DNA of 42,131 nt. It comes from AC-69 sp046728055. Lineage in GTDB: Bacteria; Actinomycetota; UBA4738; HRBIN12. The stretch is taken from the NCBI GenBank assembly GCA_046728055.1, contig JBKPDU010000029.1, forward strand, positions 1 through 42,131, read 5' to 3'. Below the pieces are notes generated by a model that had not been told where the DNA came from, ran no database searches, and saw nothing but the letters and a program-made list of their open reading frames with translations. The position numbers and the translations under genes were made by a program. Shown one piece after another: positions 22,819-31,635 of the stretch. Positions within the stretch are counted from its first letter, which is position 1, and the number at the start of each line of letters is the position of its first letter.

Positions 22819-24135
22819 TCAGCCGCCGTACCACCCGTGGACGAGCGGTGGAGGCTCGACCGGGTCGTCCGTCACGGTGAGCGCCGACAGCACGCGAGCG
22901 GTGCACAGCCGGGCGGTGGCCTCGTCCCGTGCATGGATCGTCCCGATCTCCTCCCCCCTCTCCAGCGGGTCCCCGACCTTGGGCCGGAACACGATACCGA
23001 CCGCGGGATCGACTGGCTCACCCTTCCTCTTTCGTCCGGCTCCCAGGTCGGTGCTGGCCCGGCCGATGGCCTCCGCGTCGACGGTGGCGAGGTTCCCGGA
23101 GCGATCGGCCTCGATGGGCCGGCGGACCGGAGCCACGGGGAGGACCGACCACGGATCGTCGACGACCCTGGGGTCGCCCCCCTGTGCCTCCACCATCAGC
23201 CGGAACACCTCCAGGGCCTTCCCCGAGTCCACGGCGGCGGCCGCGGCGCTCCGCCCATCGCCCATGTCGGCGCCGGTGAGGCGCGAGAGCGCCTCACCGG
23301 CGAACAGCACGGCGAGATCGCGCAGCCGCCCCTCCGCACCGCCCGAGAGAAGCGACACGGCCTCGGCGACGTCGAGGGCGTTGCCGATCGCTTCCCCCAG
23401 CGGCTGGGACATGTCGGTCACCGCGGCCCGGCAGGCCCTCTGGCGATCGGCGGCCAGCGCCGTGCACGCCTCGGCCAGGACTCCAGCATGCTCCGGGGTC
23501 TTCATGAACGCGCCGCTGCCGGCCTTCACGTCCAGCAGGATGAGGTCGGTCTCCACTGCGAGCTTCTTCGACATCACGCTCGCCGCGATGAGTGGGATGG
23601 AGGGCACGGTGGCGGTGGCATCGCGGAGTGCGTACAGGGCGCCGTCGGCAGGGACGATGTCGTGGGTCTGCCCTGCGACGGCGCATCCGACCCTCTCCAC
23701 CTGGCGCACGAACTCCTCGAGCGGCAGGTCGGTGCGAAGTCCTGGGATGGATTCGAGCTTGTCCAGGGTCCCGCCCGTGTGCCCCAACCCACGCCCCGAG
23801 AGCTTCGCCACCGCCAGGCCCAGCGACGCCGCTAGGGGGGCGAAGGCCAGGGTCACGCCGTCGGCAACGCCGCCGGTCGAGTGCTTGTCCACCGTTGGAC
23901 GGGACACGCCGGTGAGGGCGATGGTCCTGCCCGACGACACCAAGGCCCCGGTCAGGGCAGAGGTCTCGGCGTCGTCCAATCCCCGAACGAATACAGCCAT
24001 CAAGAAGGCGGCGGCCTGATAGTCGGGGATCTCGCCGTGGGCGAACCCGATGACGAAAGAGGCGAGGTCGTCCGGGTCCAGACGCCCGCCATCACGCTTC
24101 ACGGCGATCACATCTCGAGGGTCCCGCATGGTCAT
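22819..24135 (-). CDS. deoA: Thymidine / pyrimidine-nucleoside phosphorylase
   Basis: Splits pyrimidine (deoxy)nucleosides with phosphate, giving base and (deoxy)ribose-1-phosphate; 438 aa. The family signature lies at about 108-130 (LSGRGLGHTGGTLDKLESIPG), with VDKHSTGGVAD for phosphate binding, MSKKLAVETDLILLDVKAGSGAFMK and the C-terminal FRPKVGDPLERGEEIGTIHA barrel-sandwich domain. Whether it prefers thymidine or uridine cannot be told. ATG at 24135 after GGGAGAAGG; a second ATG at 24129 is possible. The 133-base gap upstream shows a TTGACG but no matching -10. Confidence 0.93.
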   Translation of the reverse strand: MTMRDPRDVIAVKRDGGRLDPDDLASFVIGFAHGEIPDYQAAAFLMAVFVRGLDDAETSALTGALVSSGRTIALTGVSRPTVDKHSTGGVADGVTLAFAPLAASLGLAVAKLSGRGLGHTGGTLDKLESIPGLRTDLPLEEFVRQVERVGCAVAGQTHDIVPADGALYALRDATATVPSIPLIAASVMSKKLAVETDLILLDVKAGSGAFMKTPEHAGVLAEACTALAADRQRACRAAVTDMSQPLGEAIGNALDVAEAVSLLSGGAEGRLRDLAVLFAGEALSRLTGADMGDGRSAAAAAVDSGKALEVFRLMVEAQGGDPRVVDDPWSVLPVAPVRRPIEADRSGNLATVDAEAIGRASTDLGAGRKRKGEPVDPAVGIVFRPKVGDPLERGEEIGTIHARDEATARLCTARVLSALTVTDDPVEPPPLVHGWYGG

Positions 24136-24268
24136 GTGGTGATCGCCTTCTCCCTGTCACCGAGGGCGGGAGCACCGTCGACCTCACCTCGAGGGTTGAG
24201 CGGCGATGGAGGCCACTGGCGAGGCGAACCGTCAACCTTGGCTTGATGAAATGCTCGATCGACCACGA

Positions 24269-25450
24269 TCACAGCCCCAGCTCCGCCGCGAAGCTCTCCC
24301 CGGCCAGGCCCTCCGTCCTCACCGCCAGGACGTCGGCGACCGTCGCCCCCAGGTCGGCGAAGGTGGGACGGGCGCCCAGGTCGACCGGCCCATCGGGCAG
24401 GCCGGCCGCGAGGAGCGGCGTGCGCTCCCGAGAATGGTCCGTGGACGAGGTCGTGGGGTCACACCCATGGTCCCCGGTGAGGAGCATCACTCCCCCATCC
24501 AGGGCCGTCTCGAGCTCCGCCAGACGAGGGTCCAGGGCCTCGATGCACCTGGCGTAGCCCTCGGGATCGTTGCGATGGCCGTACTTGCTGTCGAAGTCCA
24601 CCAGGTTGGTGAACACCAGCGCCGGCGAGGGCCGGGTCAGGTACTCGAGCGTGATGTCGACGCCGTCGTCGTTCGAGTTCGAGTAGCGTGCCTCGGTCAT
24701 CCCCTGTCCGGCGAAGATGTCCTGGATCTTCCCCACGCCGTACACGCCGACCCCGGCGTTGCGGCAGAAATCGAGAAGGGTCTTCCCGGGCGGTGGCACG
24801 GAGAAGTCCCGCCGCTCCGGGGTTCGGGTGAAATGGCCCGACGTTCCGGTGAACGGACGAGCGATGACCCTGCCCACGTTGTGCTCGCCGGTGAGGATCC
24901 GCCGGGCCACGCGACACCACTGGTACAACGTCGGGAGCGGGACGACGTCCTTGTGGGTCGCGATCTGGAACACCGAGTCGCCGCTCGTGTACACGATGGG
25001 TCGGCCCGTGCGCACATGCTCCTCGCCAAGCTGCTCGATGATCACGGTCCCCGATGCGGCCCTGTTCCCGAGCACGGAGCGTCCGATCGCCTCCTCGAAC
25101 GGTTGGATGACCTCCGGCGGGAAGCCCTTCGGATACAGGGGGAACGGGCGCTCCAGGACGATGCCGCACATCTCCCAGTGGCCTGTCGTGGTGTCCTTGC
25201 CCGCAGAACGCTCCGTGAGGCGGCCGTGGGCCGTGCCCGGTCCGGCCGTCGGCGACATGCCTTCGATTGTCGTGAGGAGTCCCAAGCCGAGCCGTTCGAG
25301 GTTCGGCGCGTGGATCCCACCCACCGCCCGGGCGCAATTGCCGAGCGTGTCCGAGCCCTCGTCGCCGTAGGCGGGGGCGTCGGGAGCGTCTCCCACTCCG
25401 AACGAATCGCACACGAGCATCAGGACCCGGTTGACCCTGGCGGTGCTCAC
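24269..25450 (-). CDS. deoB: Phosphopentomutase
   Basis: Interconverts ribose/deoxyribose 1- and 5-phosphate; 393 aa. Alkaline-phosphatase-superfamily metal motifs are visible: VLMLVCDSFGVGDAPDA, GDEGSDTLGN, KDTTTGHWEMCG and LLTGDHGCDPTTSSTDHSRE. It acts directly after DeoA in nucleoside breakdown and is encoded just upstream of it in the transcript. The GTG start at 25450 is 7 bases after the DksA-like gene. Confidence 0.94.
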   Translation of the reverse strand: MSTARVNRVLMLVCDSFGVGDAPDAPAYGDEGSDTLGNCARAVGGIHAPNLERLGLGLLTTIEGMSPTAGPGTAHGRLTERSAGKDTTTGHWEMCGIVLERPFPLYPKGFPPEVIQPFEEAIGRSVLGNRAASGTVIIEQLGEEHVRTGRPIVYTSGDSVFQIATHKDVVPLPTLYQWCRVARRILTGEHNVGRVIARPFTGTSGHFTRTPERRDFSVPPPGKTLLDFCRNAGVGVYGVGKIQDIFAGQGMTEARYSNSNDDGVDITLEYLTRPSPALVFTNLVDFDSKYGHRNDPEGYARCIEALDPRLAELETALDGGVMLLTGDHGCDPTTSSTDHSRERTPLLAAGLPDGPVDLGARPTFADLGATVADVLAVRTEGLAGESFAAELGL

Positions 25451-25457
25451 CGAGTGA

Positions 25458-25814
25458 TCACCGGCCCTCGCCCCGTTGCTTGCACTCGATGCACAGGATG
25501 GCCCACGGGAGCGCTTCCAGGCGCTCGATCGAGATCGGCTTGCCGCACGACTCGCACGTCCCGTAGGTCCCGAGTTCCATCTTGGTCACGGCGCGGTTCA
25601 CATCGCGCAGGTTGGAGCGCAGCGCCTTCATCACCGAGAACAGTCGGGCGCGTTCCGCCGTGCTGTGCGCGCTGTCGGCAAACCCTCGCTCCATATCGAT
25701 CTCGACCGCGTCGGAGTCGGGATCGCCGCCCAACTCGACGATCTCCTTCCGCAGGTTGTCGCGGTGCTCGTCCAGGACTGCTCGGAGCTCCACCAACTTC
25801 GTCTCGTCGATCAT
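25458..25814 (-). CDS. DksA/TraR-family zinc-finger protein
   Basis: Protein of 118 aa. An N-terminal coiled coil (KLVELRAVLDEHRDNLRKEIVEL) leads to acidic residues and a C-terminal C4 zinc finger CESCGKPISIERLEALPWAILCIEC, with the DksA/TraR spacing. Relatives enter the secondary channel of RNA polymerase; the actinobacterial subgroup is poorly defined. The ATG overlaps the xerD stop as ATGA. Confidence 0.88.
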   Translation of the reverse strand: MIDETKLVELRAVLDEHRDNLRKEIVELGGDPDSDAVEIDMERGFADSAHSTAERARLFSVMKALRSNLRDVNRAVTKMELGTYGTCESCGKPISIERLEALPWAILCIECKQRGEGR

Positions 25815-26743
25815 GCGCTGTCCCTCCCCACGACTCTCCGAGCCCGAGGATGTGCGGTGAAGTACACCTCGCGGAGATGCTCCCTGGTGACCAGCGTGTA
25901 GATCTGCGTCGTGGCCACGCTCGCGTGCCCCAGGAGCTCCTGGACCACTCGGACGTCGGCCCCACCCTCCAGCAGATGCGTGGCGAAGGAGTGGCGGAGT
26001 GTGTGCGGCGTCACCCGCTTGCCGATGCCGGCCCTCCGTACGTGGGAAGCCAGGATCTTGGCGCAGCCCTGCCGGGACAGGCGCCCACCCCGCTGGTTCA
26101 AGAACAGGGCCGACCGCGAGCGGCTCGTAGCCAGGGACGGTCGGCCCCGGGTGAGATATGCGTCCAGTGCCGCTCGCGCGTATCGCCCGAGCGGCACGTC
26201 GCGCTCCTTGCTCCCCTTGCCCAACACCCGGACGCTCCCCTCCTCCAACTCCAGGTCGTCGACGTCGAGGCCGACCAACTCGCTCACTCGAAGGCCGGCC
26301 CCGTACAGGGTTTCGAGCACAGCCCGATCCCGAAGGCCGGCGGGCGTCCCATCCTGGGGCGACGCCAGGAGCCGTTGGACGTCCTCGATCGACAGGGGGC
26401 GAGGAAGCGACCGAGGAAGCTTGGGCCGAACGACCGCCGCGGAGGGGTCCCGGTCGGCGCGCCCCTCCCGCATGAGGAATCGGTGGAACGATCGCACCGA
26501 TGAGAGCGCACGGACCACCGAGGTGGCCCGGTAGGGCATCCCGTCGTGGTGGGTCGAGGAGGACAGCCGGGCGATGAACCCGGACACGGCCGCGTCGTCC
26601 GCGGCCCTCGCGTCGCGCACCCCGCGCGACGCGAGGAACGATGCGTAGCGCGACAGGTCTCGCCGATAGGCCGCAACGGTGTTGCCGGACAGCCCCCGTT
26701 CCACCGAGAGGTGGTCCAGGAACCGCTCCATCTGGGTCGACAC
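25811..26743 (-). CDS. xerD: Tyrosine recombinase XerD
   Basis: Site-specific recombinase that resolves chromosome dimers at dif; 310 aa from the GTG at 26743. The N-terminal SAM-like core-binding domain reads FLDHLSVERGLSGNTVAAYRRDL. The catalytic set is complete: Arg152 (GLRVSEL), Lys176 (GKGSKER), His247 and Arg250 (HTLRHSFATHLL), His273 (LGHASV) and Tyr282 (QIYT). An ATG four codons later is possible; a longer reading to 26842 would overlap ald. Location next to pyrG, the Nudix gene and scpAB is that of housekeeping XerD (Rv1701), not a phage or integron integrase. Confidence 0.92.
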   Translation of the reverse strand: MSTQMERFLDHLSVERGLSGNTVAAYRRDLSRYASFLASRGVRDARAADDAAVSGFIARLSSSTHHDGMPYRATSVVRALSSVRSFHRFLMREGRADRDPSAAVVRPKLPRSLPRPLSIEDVQRLLASPQDGTPAGLRDRAVLETLYGAGLRVSELVGLDVDDLELEEGSVRVLGKGSKERDVPLGRYARAALDAYLTRGRPSLATSRSRSALFLNQRGGRLSRQGCAKILASHVRRAGIGKRVTPHTLRHSFATHLLEGGADVRVVQELLGHASVATTQIYTLVTREHLREVYFTAHPRARRVVGRDSA

Positions 26744-26777
26744 GGCCTGCCCCACTGGCTTTCCTCCGCGAGCCGCC

Positions 26778-27902
26778 CTAGGACACGCCGTCGACGAGGC
26801 TGCCCAGCGGAACGAATGCGAGGTCGTGAGCGTCCGCCACACCCTGGTTCGTCACCTGCCCCGCGTACACGTTCACGCCGTGGGCAAGGGCGCGATCGCG
26901 GCGGACGGCCTCTTCCAGGCCCTGCGCGGCGATCTCGAGCGCGTATTGGAGCGTGACGTTCGTGAGTGCATACGTGGAGGTGCGTGGAACCGCGCCCGGC
27001 ATGTTCCCCACGCAGTAGTGAACCACATCGTGCACCACGTACACGGGATCGGAATGTGTGGTCATGTGGGCCGTCTCGACGCAGCCGCCCTGGTCGATCG
27101 AGATGTCCACGATGACGGCGCCCGGCCGCATCGTCCGCACCATGTCCTCGGTGACGAGCTTGGGAGCCCGGGCCCCTGGTACCAGCACCGCGCCGATCAC
27201 CAGGTCGGCCTCCGGCACGAGTTGCTCGATCGCCAGCACGCTGCTCATCACGGTCTGGATCCGGCCTCGTTGGATCTGATCGACGAATCGGAGACGGTCG
27301 ACGTTCTTGTCCAGGACGACCACCTCCGCCTCCATGCCCGCCGCGATCCACGCGGCGTTCAGCCCGGCCATCCCTGCGCCGAGCACCAGCACGCGCGCCG
27401 GGGCCACCCCCGACGCACCGCCCATCAGTACTCCCCGGCCCCCGTACGGCCGCTCGAGGAAGTTCGCCCCCACGTGCGGGGCCATCCGCCCGGCGATCTC
27501 GCTCATCGGCGCGAGCAGTGGGAGGCGGCCGTCCTCCTGCTGGACCGTCTCGTAAGCCACGGACGCCACCTTCCGTTCGATCAGGAACTCGGTCAGGCGC
27601 TTGTCCGCAGCGAGGTGCAGGTAGGTGAACAGGACCTGGCCCTCCCGAAATCGCTCGTACTCCTCCGGCTGGGGCTCCTTCACCTTCAGGATCATGTCCG
27701 AGGTGTCGAAGACCGCGCCGGCGTCGGGCAGGATCTCCGCCCCGGCCGCCGCGAACAGCTCGTCGGCGAGGGCCGAGCCCATGCCGGCGCCCGCCTCCAG
27801 GACCACCTCATGGCCCGCTCTGGCGAGCTCGCGGACCCCCTCGGGCGTGGCCGCCACCCGGAACTCGTTGTCCTTGACCTCTCTCGGGATCCCGACGATC
27901 AC
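26778..27902 (-). CDS. ald: Alanine dehydrogenase
   Basis: NAD-dependent interconversion of L-alanine and pyruvate plus ammonia; 374 aa, the family length. Starts MIVGIPREVKDNEFRVAATP with the substrate-binding KDNE/R pattern; NAD site VLVLGAGMAGLNAAWIA with the acidic VVVLDKN downstream; YVVHDVVHYCVGNMPGAVPRTST is characteristic. GTG start. In the M. tuberculosis order the Nudix gene and xerD are adjacent, so ald is an insertion between them here. Confidence 0.95.
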   Translation of the reverse strand: MIVGIPREVKDNEFRVAATPEGVRELARAGHEVVLEAGAGMGSALADELFAAAGAEILPDAGAVFDTSDMILKVKEPQPEEYERFREGQVLFTYLHLAADKRLTEFLIERKVASVAYETVQQEDGRLPLLAPMSEIAGRMAPHVGANFLERPYGGRGVLMGGASGVAPARVLVLGAGMAGLNAAWIAAGMEAEVVVLDKNVDRLRFVDQIQRGRIQTVMSSVLAIEQLVPEADLVIGAVLVPGARAPKLVTEDMVRTMRPGAVIVDISIDQGGCVETAHMTTHSDPVYVVHDVVHYCVGNMPGAVPRTSTYALTNVTLQYALEIAAQGLEEAVRRDRALAHGVNVYAGQVTNQGVADAHDLAFVPLGSLVDGVS

Positions 27903-27962
27903 GTTCGGCTCCCTCTCCTGGCCAGGATGCGACAGAAGCGTACCCGACCTCGCCGGGCGGCC

Positions 27963-28487
27963 TCAGGATGCCGAGCTCACTCCGGTGGACGGCCACGCCG
28001 CGGCCAGCAGCAGCGCCACCGCGGTCTTCGCATCGCGCACCCTGCCGGCGCGCGCCGCGGCGACCATCTCGTCGAACGGTCGGTGCAGCACCTCGATCCC
28101 GTCTTCGGGCGACCCCTCCGGTTGGGCACCGGTCGAAGCCACGAACAGGTGGATGTACTCATCGGCGAACCCCGCAGAGGTGTAGATCCCCCCGAGGAAC
28201 TCGAGGGATCGGTGTTGGTATCCAGTTTCCTCGAACAGCTCGCGCGCCGCACAGGCGAGCGGGTCCTCCTCGTCCTGGTCGAGGAGGCCGGCCGGGATCT
28301 CGACGAGCGTTCGGCGGATGGCCGGTCGGAACTGCCGCACCAACAGGACGTCACCCTCCGGGGTCACCGGCAGGACCGCCACCGCTCCCGGGTGGCGGAC
28401 CACCTCGAAGTCGTGGCCGTCCCAGGACTCGACTTCGACGCGGATCAGCCGGCCGGCGAAGGCTTCCCTCGACGATCGGAGGTCCAC
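27963..28487 (-). CDS. Nudix hydrolase, ADP-ribose pyrophosphatase type
   Basis: Protein of 174 aa. The Nudix box G-x5-E-x7-REUxEExGU is seen as GLLDQDEEDPLACAARELFEETGY, preceded by VLLVRQFRPAIRRTLVEIPAG, the ADP-ribose pyrophosphatase pattern. It should split ADP-ribose or a similar nucleoside diphosphate. The GTG start is 9 bases after pyrG, as in Rv1699-Rv1700, and the two are probably co-transcribed. Confidence 0.92.
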   Translation of the reverse strand: MDLRSSREAFAGRLIRVEVESWDGHDFEVVRHPGAVAVLPVTPEGDVLLVRQFRPAIRRTLVEIPAGLLDQDEEDPLACAARELFEETGYQHRSLEFLGGIYTSAGFADEYIHLFVASTGAQPEGSPEDGIEVLHRPFDEMVAAARAGRVRDAKTAVALLLAAAWPSTGVSSAS

Positions 28488-28496
28488 GGAGTGACG

Positions 28497-30137
28497 TCAG
28501 CCGGAGACGGGAACGGGGCGCTCCGCCGCTGCGATCCGATGGGCGTGCGCCGCTCCCACGAACTCTCGAAAGAGCGGGTGCGGACTTGTGGGCCGGGACC
28601 GAAGCTCGGGATGGAACTGGCCCCCCATGAAGAACGGGTGGTCGGGCAGCTCGATGATCTCGACCAGTCGCTCGTCGGGCGAGAGGCCCGAGAACACCAG
28701 CCCGAACTCGGAGAGGATCCGATGGTACGAAGGGTTGACCTCGTAGCGGTGCCGATGACGTTCGTACACGACCTGCTCACCGTACGCCGTGGCGGCCCTG
28801 GTCCCGGGCACAAGGTGGCAGGGCTGCGCACCCAGGCGCATCGACCCACCGAGGTCGGTGACGTTCTTCTGCTCGGGCAACAGGTCGATCACCGGGTGCG
28901 GGGTCGCCGGGTCGAACTCCGAGGAGTTCGCCTCCTCGAGACCACACACGTTCCGCGCGTACTCGATCACCGCGCACTGCAGGCCGAGGCACAGGCCGAG
29001 GAACGGCACGCCGCTCTCCCTCGCGTAGCGGATCGCCTCGAGCTTCCCCTCGATGCCTCGCCACCCGAACCCGCCCGGCACGACGATGCCGTCGATCCCC
29101 GACAGCAGGGTGGCGGCGTCGGCCTGGTCGAGTTGGTCCGAGGACACCCACGTGATGTCCACCGCGGCACCGTGGTGGAACCCCCCGTGGCTGATGGCCT
29201 CGATCACCGACAGGTATGCGTCTCGGAGGTTCACGTACTTACCCACGATCGCGATCGACACCGGGTCGGTCGCTGCGTCGATCCGTTCGACCAGGGAGAT
29301 CCACTCGGAGAAGTCCGGTTCGGCGTCGATCCGGAGATGCTTCGCAAGCTCACGGTCCAGCCCTTCCGAGCGGAGCAAGGGCGGCACACGGTAGATGGAG
29401 TCGGCGTCCGGCGCGGAGATCACGCCGGAGATCGGGACGTCGCACAGGAGCGAGATCTTCTCCTTCAGGTGACGTCCAATGGGTCGGTCGGACCGGCACA
29501 CGATGACATCGGGCTGAAGGCCCAACGAGCGCAACTCCTTCACCGAGTGCTGGGTCGGCTTGGTCTTCAACTCCCCGGTGGGACCGATGAACGGCATGAG
29601 CGACACGTGGACGAACGCGCAGCGATCGCGCCCCACCTCGTTCCTGAGCTGCCGGATTGCCTCCAGGAACGGGAGGCTCTCGATGTCGCCGACCGTGCCG
29701 CCGACCTCGACGATCAACAGGTCGGCGTTCTCCGCGGTGGCGTAGGACCGGATCCGTTCCTTGATCTCGTCGGTGATGTGCGGGATGACCTGCACGGTCT
29801 TGCCCAGGTAGTCGCCGCGGCGCTCCTTCTGGATGACCGCGGAGTAGACGGCCCCGGTGGTGAGGTTGGACCCACGATGCAGGTCCTGATCGGTGAACCG
29901 CTCGTAATGGCCGAGATCCAGGTCGGTCTCGGCTCCGTCGTCCAGGACGAACACCTCGCCGTGCTCGAACGGGTTCATGGTCCCCGGATCCACGTTGACG
30001 TACGGATCCAGCTTCTGGAGAGCGACGCGCAGGCCACGCGACTTGAACAGCCGGCCCAGCGAGGCGGTGGTGATGCCCTTACCGAGGCCCGAGGCGACCC
30101 CACCGGTGACGAAGACGAACTTCGGCTCGTTCTGCAC
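28497..30137 (-). CDS. pyrG: CTP synthase
   Basis: Makes CTP from UTP with glutamine; 546 aa. The synthetase domain opens KFVFVTGGVASGLGKGITTASLG and has QKLDPYVNVDPGTMNPFEHGEVFVLDDG. The glutamine amidotransferase domain has FLGLCLGLQCAVIE (nucleophile Cys) and the Glu of QFHPELRSRP. I chose the GTG at 30137; a GTG at 30158 would add seven residues. Neither has a good ribosome site, but a TAGCAT box (30154-30149) would place the transcript start just before 30137, suggesting a near-leaderless mRNA. Confidence 0.94.
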   Translation of the reverse strand: MQNEPKFVFVTGGVASGLGKGITTASLGRLFKSRGLRVALQKLDPYVNVDPGTMNPFEHGEVFVLDDGAETDLDLGHYERFTDQDLHRGSNLTTGAVYSAVIQKERRGDYLGKTVQVIPHITDEIKERIRSYATAENADLLIVEVGGTVGDIESLPFLEAIRQLRNEVGRDRCAFVHVSLMPFIGPTGELKTKPTQHSVKELRSLGLQPDVIVCRSDRPIGRHLKEKISLLCDVPISGVISAPDADSIYRVPPLLRSEGLDRELAKHLRIDAEPDFSEWISLVERIDAATDPVSIAIVGKYVNLRDAYLSVIEAISHGGFHHGAAVDITWVSSDQLDQADAATLLSGIDGIVVPGGFGWRGIEGKLEAIRYARESGVPFLGLCLGLQCAVIEYARNVCGLEEANSSEFDPATPHPVIDLLPEQKNVTDLGGSMRLGAQPCHLVPGTRAATAYGEQVVYERHRHRYEVNPSYHRILSEFGLVFSGLSPDERLVEIIELPDHPFFMGGQFHPELRSRPTSPHPLFREFVGAAHAHRIAAAERPVPVSG

Positions 30138-30178
30138 CTCGGGATTGCATGCTAGCACAGCGGGGTGACAAGCCCTGG

Positions 30179-30958
30179 CTATGGGGACTCGTCGGAAGCC
30201 GAGACCCTGCCCAGCCGGTCGAACCATCGAACCGGCCCAACGGCCTCGATGAGACGTGAGAGCGTCACGGTCTCGGCCACCACGTTCAGCGTGACCGCCA
30301 GCGCGGCGGCCACCCACACCCACGACGACGGGAGAACCAGGTACAGCCCCAGGCCGGCCGTGAACCCCAGGAGGTTCGATCCACCGTCTCCGAGCATGGC
30401 CCGCTCCCGGAGATCTGCCGGCAGGGCGACGATCGCACCCAGCAGGACTCCGGGCACGCTGGGCGCCAGCCGGATGGGAACGCCGGCCGCCAGGACGACC
30501 CCCGCGGCGAGCACGAACGACTTGAGCGCCCGACCGGGACGGACGTCCAATCCGTTCCACAGGTTGGCGCCGGCCGAAAGCAGGACGACGCCGGCCAGGC
30601 GGGTGAGGCCGGGGTGGACGGGTAGGGCCGCCACCACCACCACGGAGCTCCCCGCGATGACCACGAGCTTGAGGATGCCGGGGGTCATATGTCCCGACGC
30701 CACCGAGCGCAGGTGCGCGCGGAGCCCTCGAGTGCCGGACGGCATGACGTCGTCCGTCAGCCCCGCGACGAACACGAGCATGCTCCCTCCGGCCGAGACC
30801 CACGCCGCAGCATCGAGTGACCGTCCCTGCGCGGTCACGATGGCCAGGCCGGCGATCAGGCCGACGATCACGCCAGGGGCGATGGCCACCAGGCCGAGGA
30901 TCGCGGGGATCGGCTTCCCCCGATAGTTCACCGCTCGGAGCCCGTTCCACCCGCTCAT
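30179..30958 (-). CDS. WecA/MraY-like phospho-sugar polyprenyl transferase, short form
   Basis: Membrane protein of 259 aa with about eight or nine hydrophobic segments. AGLTDDVMP corresponds to the DDxxD-like loop of the polyprenyl-phosphate GlcNAc/MurNAc-pentapeptide transferases, GANLWNGLDVRPGRALK to the N-x-x-N-GxD loop, and AMLGDGGSNLLGF to the Gly-Asp-Gly metal site. It is shorter than WecA or MraY (320-360 aa) and lacks the MraY HHH motif, so it is not the cell's MraY. It would load a sugar phosphate onto a lipid carrier. The ATG overlaps the GT2 stop as ATGA. The product is unknown. Confidence 0.75.
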   Translation of the reverse strand: MSGWNGLRAVNYRGKPIPAILGLVAIAPGVIVGLIAGLAIVTAQGRSLDAAAWVSAGGSMLVFVAGLTDDVMPSGTRGLRAHLRSVASGHMTPGILKLVVIAGSSVVVVAALPVHPGLTRLAGVVLLSAGANLWNGLDVRPGRALKSFVLAAGVVLAAGVPIRLAPSVPGVLLGAIVALPADLRERAMLGDGGSNLLGFTAGLGLYLVLPSSWVWVAAALAVTLNVVAETVTLSRLIEAVGPVRWFDRLGRVSASDESP

Positions 30959-31635
30959 CGGAGTCCCAGGGCCCGGGGCAAGACTGCGAACAGGATGTCG
31001 ATCCCCTGCCGTCCCCGGTGGGCGAACCCTGCCAAGCCGCGCCCGGTGGCCCGGTGGTCGAGTTCCGCGGGAACCTCGACCACCCGGTACCCGCGGCGAA
31101 CGACATCGATCGTCATCCCCGTCTCCAGCCCGAACCCGATCGACAGCGGCCGGCAGGCCTCGAGCGCCTCATCGGTGATCGCCCGTTGTCCCGAGAGCGG
31201 TTCGACGGCCTGGAACCCGCTCAGCAGCCGGATGGCCAGGCCGGCCGATCGCATCACCAGCCCGAGCCCTCCATCACGGACCGGAGGGAACACGGCGACC
31301 GCGAGGTCGGCGCGGCCCTCCGTCACCTCGGACAAGACCGGCCCGAGCCGAGCGGCGGTCCGTCCGAGATCCGCGTCGGCCAGGAGCCAGACTTCGGCTG
31401 GCGGGAGCCGGAGGAGCGCACCCTCGACCGCCCGGCCCTTGCCTGCCCGGCGCCGCCTCGATAGGACCGTGGCCCCCGCAGCCAGGGCGGCTGAGGCGGT
31501 CCCGTCGGTCGAGCCGTCATCGATCACCGCCACGTCCACGACCTGTGGAAGGGAGCGGAGGGCCGACACCGTGGGTGCGATCCTGTCGGCCTCGTTGTGC
31601 GCCGCGACGAGCGCGCGCACCTTCCGGTCGGTCAC
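30955..31635 (-). CDS. Family 2 glycosyltransferase
   Basis: Protein of 226 aa. GT-A nucleotide-sugar fold: VRALVAAHNEADRIAPTVSAL, VAVIDDGSTDGTASAAL and WLLADADLG (DxD-like) followed by VEPLSGQRAITDEAL. It has no clear membrane anchor and resembles the polyprenyl-phosphate glycosyltransferase type. The GTG overlaps the steB stop as GTGA, and its own stop overlaps the next gene as ATGA. The sugar and acceptor are unknown. Confidence 0.85.
   Translation of the reverse strand: MTDRKVRALVAAHNEADRIAPTVSALRSLPQVVDVAVIDDGSTDGTASAALAAGATVLSRRRRAGKGRAVEGALLRLPPAEVWLLADADLGRTAARLGPVLSEVTEGRADLAVAVFPPVRDGGLGLVMRSAGLAIRLLSGFQAVEPLSGQRAITDEALEACRPLSIGFGLETGMTIDVVRRGYRVVEVPAELDHRATGRGLAGFAHRGRQGIDILFAVLPRALGLR

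Noticed and set aside
24206..26503. An open frame of 765 codons on the plus strand
   Set aside because: It is a shadow of deoB, the DksA-like gene and xerD; the residues are low-complexity and no motif is seen.
25811..26743. Tyrosine recombinase as sign of a mobile element or integron
   Set aside because: The sequence is of the housekeeping XerD type and sits in its conserved place near pyrG, the Nudix gene and scpAB; no attachment-site repeats or cargo genes are nearby.
26679..30155. An open frame of 1158 codons on the plus strand
   Set aside because: It is antisense to xerD, ald, the Nudix gene and pyrG, all with intact catalytic motifs. Long antisense frames are expected in high-GC coding DNA, and its His/Arg/Asp-rich product shows no domain.
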